The notes under the pieces are model-generated. The model was not told the origin of the DNA. It saw only the letters and a list, made by a program, of their open reading frames with translations, and searched no databases. The position numbers and the translations under genes are program-made. From Patescibacteria group bacterium (GTDB lineage: Bacteria; Patescibacteriota; SOKK01): a stretch of DNA of 11,660 nt. The DNA is taken from contig SOKK01000024.1 of the NCBI GenBank assembly GCA_004374725.1, positions 1 to 11,660 of the forward strand. The letters run 5' to 3'. This document shows, piece by piece, positions 7,465-11,660 of the stretch. Each line of letters opens with the position of its first letter. Position 1 is the stretch's first letter.

Positions 7465-7492
7465 AGAATAACACAGTCCATAGAGCTGTCAA
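7465..7492 (-). promoter_or_regulatory. sigma70-type promoter of the 230-aa gene
   Basis: On the minus strand, a consensus -35 TTGACA (7492-7487) is followed by a 16-nt spacer and TATTCT (7470-7465). TG one base upstream of the -10 gives an extended -10. Transcription should begin near 7458, leaving a leader of about 48 nt. This is the best promoter match in the window. Confidence 0.75.
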
Positions 7493-7531
7493 TAAGTAAA
7501 ATACAAAATTATATATTATTTAATTCAGTAT

Positions 7532-7555
7532 AAAAAAGCTCCGCAAAAAGCAGAG
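7532..7555 (-). terminator. rho-independent terminator after tsaB
   Basis: On the minus strand, CTCTGC/GCGGAG (7555-7539; one G-U pair) closes a TTTTT loop and is followed by CTTTTTT. It lies about 40 nt after the tsaB stop and about 40 nt before the promoter of the 230-aa gene, so it separates the two units. Confidence 0.75.
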
Positions 7556-7594
7556 TCAGATACCAACACTAAATCCCCCTACAAGACCTTACTT

Positions 7595-8005
7595 TCAGAA
7601 TTTAACAACACCTCTCCTCGGTTTCGTGACCTTCGGCGGTTCTTTATAATAAGGAGCTACTGGGGTTTTGAAATTTCCAGCTCCAAGAAGTTTTTCCACT
7701 ATCCCTCTACTAAATCCTTTACTTTTATCTACTCCAATAATCGGAATATCCAAAGCATAGGCCAAAGCATTGAGAGTACTAACTACTACCCTTAGAGTAG
7801 TAAAGGACCCCGGACCTCTTATTACCACCAACCCTTTAAGATCTTCCTTGGAGGCAGTATTAACACTTAAAAACTCATCTATCCAAGTTAAAAACTGAGC
7901 AGAAAGATTTTGGTCTGCCGGATACTTGGCCTTACACTGCAATCCCTTCCTATCCCATATCTCTAGCTCGATTTTCTCCTTGGTTGGATCTATAAAAAGA
8001 AACAT
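7595..8005 (-). CDS. tsaB: TsaB-like protein for t6A tRNA modification, short form
   Basis: TsaB is the non-catalytic, actin/Hsp70-fold partner of TsaD in making N6-threonylcarbamoyladenosine at tRNA position 37. The diagnostic segment is GPGSFTTLRVVVSTLNALAY (64-83), which matches the family's GPGSFTGLRIG...GLAY, followed by IPIIGVD (87-93). One G of the usual FTGLR motif is Thr here. At 136 aa it is far shorter than the roughly 230 aa of typical TsaB: it keeps the N-terminal domain and ends with a short PVAPYYKEPPK tail instead of the second domain. The ATG at 8005 has no SD and the stop is TGA. It follows tsaE by 65 bp of repeat-containing DNA and precedes a terminator. The family call is firm; function in this shortened form is inferred. 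Confidence 0.85.
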   Translation of the reverse strand: MFLFIDPTKEKIELEIWDRKGLQCKAKYPADQNLSAQFLTWIDEFLSVNTASKEDLKGLVVIRGPGSFTTLRVVVSTLNALAYALDIPIIGVDKSKGFSRGIVEKLLGAGNFKTPVAPYYKEPPKVTKPRRGVVKF

Positions 8006-8009
8006 AATA

Positions 8010-8079
8010 AGGTTAAAGATTATAGGTCAAAGGTGAGAGGTAATGGACATACCCACCTTTAACCTTTAACCTATAACCT
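8010..8079. repeat. 26-bp imperfect inverted repeat in the tsaE-tsaB gap
   Basis: The arms 8010-8035 and 8054-8079 match in inverted orientation at 22 of 26 positions around an 18-nt spacer. Both arms are built from the same AGGTTAAA/AACCTTT-type heptamers. The right arm overlaps the tsaE stop codon and last codons. An mRNA through this gap would form a long hairpin between the two coding regions. Confidence 0.7.
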
Positions 8080-8095
8080 ATGACCTTTGACCTCT
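8054..8095. repeat. 7-bp-periodic repeat, six in-phase units
   Basis: CACCTTT, AACCTTT, AACCTAT, AACCTAT, GACCTTT and GACCTCT follow one another without gaps. The last four run into the 3' end of tsaE, where they encode its last residues (EVKGHRL) and stop. A shorter array of the same family lies at 1126-1153, also directly at a gene's 3' end. Confidence 0.75.
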
Positions 8096-8514
8096 ATTTT
8101 CCTTTTACCCTGCTCAACTGTTTCAAAATAAATTTCGATTCTTTTCTCCGGTAATAGTTCCTTAGCTTTCTTTGCCCATTCAATCACACAAATCGTCTTT
8201 GGATCCTTGAAATCCTCTTCTACACCCAGATCTCTGATCTCTTCCAAACTATCTAAACGGTAAAAGTCATAATGATGTAATGAAACATCTCTCAAATTTA
8301 AATCATCATACGCACGCATCACAACAAAAGTAGGACTGGGAACACGCCTTTTTACCCCCAGGGCCTTCGCTAAAAACTGCGTAAAAGTAGTTTTGCCACT
8401 CCCAAGATCGCCAAAAAGAGCAATTACCTCTCCGCCTTCCAGAGTTTTTGCAATCCCAGAGGCAAGTTTCTTTAGCTCTTCTAAGGAATAGATATTGTTT
8501 TGTCTAGAAACCAT
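8071..8514 (-). CDS. tsaE: TsaE, ATPase for t6A tRNA modification
   Basis: TsaE is the small P-loop ATPase that cycles the TsaB-TsaD complex during tRNA t6A37 synthesis. The 147-aa length is normal. The Walker A loop is GDLGSGKTTF (35-44), with family motifs SPTF (60-63), HHYDFYRL (80-87) and the Walker-B-like IEWAKKAKELLP (111-122). The ATG at 8514 lies 1 nt after the stop of the upstream OB-fold gene (TAG 8518-8516, minus strand), which suggests translational coupling. tsaB follows. The catalytic subunit tsaD is not in this window. The C-terminus is encoded by repeat DNA and is probably a non-essential extension. Confidence 0.95.
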   Translation of the reverse strand: MVSRQNNIYSLEELKKLASGIAKTLEGGEVIALFGDLGSGKTTFTQFLAKALGVKRRVPSPTFVVMRAYDDLNLRDVSLHHYDFYRLDSLEEIRDLGVEEDFKDPKTICVIEWAKKAKELLPEKRIEIYFETVEQGKRKIEVKGHRL

Positions 8515-8515
8515 C

Positions 8516-8974
8516 CTAACTTTTTAAAACCAAGACTAAACAATTTAAAATCACAAATAGCCAAAACCCAATTATCAGATAAATTTTAAGATCAATTCCT
8601 GCACTTACTAATTTGTCACTAAAATCTGATTGATAACGAGGCAAGAGACGGTTACCACTTGTAGTTTTGTTCACAATTCCCGTGATCCTAAGTTCAGTTC
8701 CTTTTTTCGTTTCTGGCTTTTTAATCCCAGTAGAATCTTTGACTGAAATTTTACACTCCCCTGATCCATCATCAAGATAAAAAGTTTTCCCAGAACTGCG
8801 ACTAACTTCACCTTGGACTGTGATTAACTGCCCTGTATACTTGTCGTCCTTAGACTGATCTGTCTTAATTTCTTTTGGGTTAATTCTTTTGCCCTCGCCA
8901 ATTACCTCAATATCACTTTTTTCAGAAAGATTTACTTTGCGCTCACCGGTTGCCGTTGACATTTTCCCGCGCAC
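8516..8974 (-). CDS. 3' fragment of the frameshifted surface protein: OB-fold and membrane anchor
   Basis: As an isolated gene this would start at GTG 8974 and encode 152 aa, but it reads as the C-terminal part of the gene at 8977-10497. Its frame stays open upstream of the GTG and encodes the rest of the first OB-fold (VYFSKSDFPELKLGDKLKV), which the upstream frame loses. The visible parts are the end of the first OB-fold (to about residue 25), a complete second OB-fold (about 47-118, with TVQGEV, FYLDDGSGE and ITGIV strands), and a C-terminal membrane helix (about 130-149) with a short basic tail. The GTG has no SD. Either a single-base lesion splits one gene, or the base call is wrong. The stop TAG abuts the tsaE start. 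Confidence 0.7.
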   Translation of the reverse strand: MRGKMSTATGERKVNLSEKSDIEVIGEGKRINPKEIKTDQSKDDKYTGQLITVQGEVSRSSGKTFYLDDGSGECKISVKDSTGIKKPETKKGTELRITGIVNKTTSGNRLLPRYQSDFSDKLVSAGIDLKIYLIIGFWLFVILNCLVLVLKS

Positions 8975-8976
8975 CT

Positions 8977-10497
8977 TTAGTTTATCACCAAGTTTAAGCT
9001 CCGGGAAGTCGGATTTGGAAAAATAGACCTCAGGCCATAATCTCCATCCTGAAAATAACAGTACTGTTTGCCAAAAACATCTGGTTCTACGGTCAAAACT
9101 CCTTCCAACTCAACCTTAGTTTTATCCGACAAGGTCTTTGCTTTCTCAATCCCCACTTTTTGATATTCGTCCTCGTCGCCCAAAACGTCACCGCTAATTT
9201 CGTTCGGTTCTCCGGGAGTAATTGTATTTGTCCAATTCCACTCTCCGCCATGATAGCTATATGACCAGCCCTCATCTCCATCTTGATAGGGAACCTCTTC
9301 TATCACCGTGCTAGCAGGATCAAGCAAGCGCGCATGGTCCTGATCATTATTCAAAGCCAATTTGCTCTCAGTACGATAGATCACCAGATAACCTCCGGAG
9401 CTAATAGTAGTTTCCGCTGGGAAAGTGTACGGATTACTACCACCCTCTTCATCATCAAGTTTATAGCCAGAGAGATTAACTATACTATCTCCATAATTAT
9501 AAAGTTCCACAAATTCACCTTCTAAATCAGAGCCCTCAGGGTTAGGAAGAATTTCATTTAATCTCACCGTGAACTCTGAGTCCTGCGTTACCTCAATCAC
9601 TATCTCTTCAGTATCTTCCAGCTCCCCATCACTGACGGTCAAAGTAACAAGTTGATTTCCACCTTCGTCAAAAACTTTATCAGTTTCTACCTCCTCAACA
9701 GTCGTCCCATCTGGAAACTCCCAGCGATAAGTTAAATTCCTGGCTTCAGGATCAATAGAGCTTATCCCTGAGAAATGGACTTCCAAAGGCGCTTCCCCGG
9801 AAGTAGGACTGGCGGTAATCTTGGCTTCCGGAGGATCGTTTGTATCACCTCCGGGAGTAGGACTGTCCAAAACCCGCCAGTTATCTTCGCTATCAGGGAG
9901 GGCGAGATGAATCCTTTCTAGAGATTTCCCTTCTCCCGGGTCAAAAGGGATCCCGTCCAGGCCATCATCGTGCAGTGCAAGACCTTCTTCTCTAATAGGG
10001 GTACCAAAAGTATCAACAACATAATCCTGGGTAAAAATCTCCTGGTCATCAAAAAGAGTAATTGGATCATCCTCTGACAAGCCATTTCCCAGTGCTGAGT
10101 TCATTGTCGTCAGAGCAATTGTACCAACTGGAAAGTCATAAGGCTGATTTCCTTCATCATATTGCTGATCTAAAATTACCGCAAAACCTTTCGGCGGAAT
10201 TGTAGTAGTTTCAGTAATAATATCAGGATCATTAATCACCCCTGCATCCGGTTCCCAGATTCGAATGTAATCAGCGCTATCACCATCAGTGAAAATGAAG
10301 TGATAAACATCAACCGAGCTATTCCCATAGTTATAAAGCTCGATAAACTCGTTGCAATCTTCCTCGCCGACAAGACAGTTACTCAAAACCTCCGTAATTA
10401 CAATTGTGTCCTCTGGCGCTGCCGAACTAAAATTTGGCAGCAAAAAAAGCCCACTTAGAAAAATTACTAAGATAAGCCTAACAAGTCCCTTTTTCAT
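8977..10497 (-). CDS. secreted lamin-tail/PKD/OB-fold protein, 5' part of a frameshifted gene
   Basis: This reads as 506 aa ending prematurely. A signal peptide spans about 1-27 (MKKG, hydrophobic core, SSAA). A first lamin-tail domain spans about 31-215 (VITEVLSN, NEFIELYNYG). A PKD domain spans about 222-305 (SPTSGEAPLEVHFSG, YRWEFPDG, VTLTVSDG). A second lamin-tail domain spans about 309-432 (VRLNEILPNP, GEFVELYNYG, NLSGYKLDD). An OB-fold begins at about 458 and is cut off after FQDGDYGL (482-489), with 17 out-of-frame residues before the stop. The fold and its anchor continue in the next frame (8516-8974). The intact product would be about 660 aa: exported and anchored by its C-terminus. 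Such proteins are thought to display binding domains at the cell surface; DNA binding by the OB-folds is possible but inferred. AAGGAGG lies 4 nt before ATG 10497, a strong start signal. Confidence 0.85.
   Translation of the reverse strand: MKKGLVRLILVIFLSGLFLLPNFSSAAPEDTIVITEVLSNCLVGEEDCNEFIELYNYGNSSVDVYHFIFTDGDSADYIRIWEPDAGVINDPDIITETTTIPPKGFAVILDQQYDEGNQPYDFPVGTIALTTMNSALGNGLSEDDPITLFDDQEIFTQDYVVDTFGTPIREEGLALHDDGLDGIPFDPGEGKSLERIHLALPDSEDNWRVLDSPTPGGDTNDPPEAKITASPTSGEAPLEVHFSGISSIDPEARNLTYRWEFPDGTTVEEVETDKVFDEGGNQLVTLTVSDGELEDTEEIVIEVTQDSEFTVRLNEILPNPEGSDLEGEFVELYNYGDSIVNLSGYKLDDEEGGSNPYTFPAETTISSGGYLVIYRTESKLALNNDQDHARLLDPASTVIEEVPYQDGDEGWSYSYHGGEWNWTNTITPGEPNEISGDVLGDEDEYQKVGIEKAKTLSDKTKVELEGVLTVEPDVFGKQYCYFQDGDYGLRSIFPNPTSRSLNLVIN
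9019..9036 (-). other. frameshift site inside the first OB-fold
   Basis: The coding similarity moves into the -1 frame between GGCCTGAGG (9036-9028) and the five-T run (9023-9019) on the minus strand. One extra base, either a G in CTGAGG or a T in the T-run, would restore a continuous OB-fold with VYFSKSDF as the next strand. No classical X-XXY-YYZ slippery heptamer is present, so a point deletion or base-call error is likelier than programmed frameshifting. Confidence 0.75.
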
Positions 10498-10501
10498 CGT
10501 C

Positions 10502-10508
10502 CCTCCTT
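10502..10508 (-). promoter_or_regulatory. strong Shine-Dalgarno of the surface-protein gene
   Basis: AAGGAGG on the minus strand, 4 nt before ATG 10497, decides the start. It is one of only two strong SD sequences in the window. Confidence 0.8.
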
Positions 10509-10522
10509 TTTAGAAATTAGTA

Positions 10523-10552
10523 ATAAAAAAGTGAGTGTTGTAGACTCACTTT
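10523..10552 (-). terminator. hairpin with U-tract between the ABC ATPase and surface-protein genes
   Basis: A perfect 9-bp stem AAAGTGAGT/ACTCACTTT (10528-10536, 10544-10552) with a 7-nt loop is followed by TTTATTA on the minus strand. It lies about 112 nt after the ATPase stop and only about 15 nt before the SD of the next gene. If it terminates the ATPase transcript, little space remains for a promoter of the next operon, so an attenuator role is possible. Confidence 0.65.
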
Positions 10553-10664
10553 AGCGCAGAAAGATTAAGTGAATTTTAAGCAGGGGTTAAAAATTCTTAC
10601 CGCGTAGTGGATAAACTTCTAGGTGGTTCAGTAAACCAGCTTATAAAATCAAGAGTACATATTC

Positions 10665-11609
10665 CTAGCCAATCTTCCCATCCTTCACCCTAATCACCCG
10701 GTCAACTGTCTTGGTAATCGCCTCATCATGAGTGACAACAATAAATGTCTGCCCCAGCTTGCGATTTAAATCTTCCATCATTTTGACTAACTCTTTACTG
10801 GTCTTGGAATCTAATTCCCCAGTCGGCTCATCGGCCAAAACAATTGCAGGATTATTCACCAAGGCACGAGCAATTGCTACTCTTTGAACCTGGCCACCAG
10901 AGAGTTCAGTTGGTTTATGATTCAAGCGGCTCCCAAGACCAACTTTCTTTAACATTGCGATTGCCTTGCGCTTCTTGCTACCATCCCTGCCACCTGTGTA
11001 ACGCAACGCCATTATTACATTTTCTAGCGCTGTTAATGTCGGAATGAGATTAAAGGACTGGAAAATAAAACCAACTTTCTCTAAGCGAATCTTTGGCAAG
11101 TTCCTCTTTGGCATCTCGGTAACATTTAGGCCCTCAATCCAAACTGAGCCATGACTAGGTCTGTCCAAGCAACCAATCATGTTCAAAAGCGTGGACTTCC
11201 CAGAGCCGGAAGGACCCACAATTGCAACAAACTCCCCCGCCTGGATCTTCAAGTTAACTCCATTTAAAGCATGAACAACAATTCCTTTGTCCTTGTGTTT
11301 TCTAAGACCTTTCTTTGCAATCGCACGAAACGCCTGGAGGTACCTTTCTTCACTAAACAAACCCTGGGCCCTTAAGAGCAATTCCTCACAATCTTTCAAC
11401 TGCATCTTGAACTTCTTGACTTTCTTGCTCTTGTCAAACCGTGAGTTCTCCAGTTTTTGAATTTTAACATACAAGCGATAAACTTTTTTGGAGAACTTCC
11501 GAATTGCTTTGTGCGCCCTCTTCGCCGGGCGGTTCTTACCCATAATATAAATCTTGCGCACATCTTTCAGTTCTACAATTGGTTTTTCTATAGACTTCCT
11601 TCTGATCAT
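10665..11609 (-). CDS. ABC transporter ATPase, MacB/LolD type, with a basic insertion
   Basis: This is the ATP-binding subunit of a type VII (MacB/LolD/FtsE-like) ABC system, which normally works with an FtsX/MacB-type permease; the permease is not in the window and could lie upstream. All nucleotide-binding motifs are intact: Walker A GPSGSGKST (132-140), Q-loop FIFQSF (Q184), signature LSGGQ (236-240), Walker B IVLADE (256-261), and H-loop VTHD (H294). FNLIPTLTALENV is typical of the MacB group. The oddity is residues about 25-109, an insertion between the first strand (IVELKDVRKIYIMG) and the usual VHALNGVNL (112-120). It is Lys/Arg-rich and probably helical or coiled coil, and it makes the protein 314 aa instead of about 225-235. 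The ATG at 11609 has no SD and the AT-rich 51 bp upstream show no convincing promoter. Confidence 0.93.
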   Translation of the reverse strand: MIRRKSIEKPIVELKDVRKIYIMGKNRPAKRAHKAIRKFSKKVYRLYVKIQKLENSRFDKSKKVKKFKMQLKDCEELLLRAQGLFSEERYLQAFRAIAKKGLRKHKDKGIVVHALNGVNLKIQAGEFVAIVGPSGSGKSTLLNMIGCLDRPSHGSVWIEGLNVTEMPKRNLPKIRLEKVGFIFQSFNLIPTLTALENVIMALRYTGGRDGSKKRKAIAMLKKVGLGSRLNHKPTELSGGQVQRVAIARALVNNPAIVLADEPTGELDSKTSKELVKMMEDLNRKLGQTFIVVTHDEAITKTVDRVIRVKDGKIG

Positions 11610-11660
11610 AATCGAAACAAATTAAGTAGAAATTAAATTAGAGTTAATCAATTGTTGATA

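Noticed and set aside
8010-8095. CRISPR-like array
   Set aside because: The 7-bp units are contiguous with no spacers, and no cas gene is present.
8516-8974. An independent small OB-fold membrane protein starting at GTG 8974
   Set aside because: The frame stays open upstream and encodes the missing part of the preceding OB-fold, and no SD precedes the GTG. A 3' fragment of the upstream gene explains it better.
1-11660. UGA reassigned to glycine, as in some CPR lineages
   Set aside because: tsaB ends at TGA with the expected length of its tail, and none of the confidently identified genes contains an in-frame TGA.

Overview
The window is a piece of a bacterial chromosome, by eye around 40% GC, with every convincing protein gene on the minus strand. 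The sequence suggests a Patescibacteria (CPR) genome. The evidence is a short TsaB that lacks its C-terminal half, a lamin-tail/PKD/OB-fold surface protein, a VanW-family protein with a very basic N-terminal tail, a MacB-type ATPase with a large basic insertion, and very sparse Shine-Dalgarno signals. This placement is inferred from gene content; no marker gene fixes the lineage. UGA is a normal stop: tsaB ends in TGA and no confident gene has an internal TGA, which argues against the UGA=Gly lineages.

Layout from high to low coordinates, the direction of transcription: (1) 11609-10665, an ABC ATPase of the MacB/LolD type with about 85 extra residues near its N-terminus. (2) 10497-8516, a secreted, membrane-anchored lamin-tail/PKD/OB-fold protein split by a single-base frameshift near 9019-9036. 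It is coupled to tsaE (8514-8071), which is followed by a truncated tsaB (8005-7595). The tsaE-tsaB gap holds a 7-bp-periodic repeat that folds back on an inverted copy, and a terminator closes the group. (3) 7492-6665, a self-contained unit: sigma70-like promoter, strong SD, a 230-aa orphan protein of unusual composition, and its own terminator. (4) 6664-1157, a likely operon: promoter, GT4 glycosyltransferase, K+-independent H+-pumping pyrophosphatase (hppA), an 81-aa DUF3006-like protein and a VanW-family protein. (5) 1124-1, a terminator, tRNA-Ser(CGA), an AT-rich 218-aa hypothetical gene, a second copy of a tRNA-Ser 3' end, and the start of another AT-rich hypothetical gene that runs off the window.

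Functionally, most of the window concerns the cell envelope (VanW, GT4, ABC ATPase, surface OB-fold protein) and membrane energetics (HppA). TsaE/TsaB belong to t6A tRNA modification. The two places most likely to hold something undescribed are the AT-rich segment between the duplicated tRNA-Ser 3' ends (about 181-1032) and the orphan 230-aa cassette.
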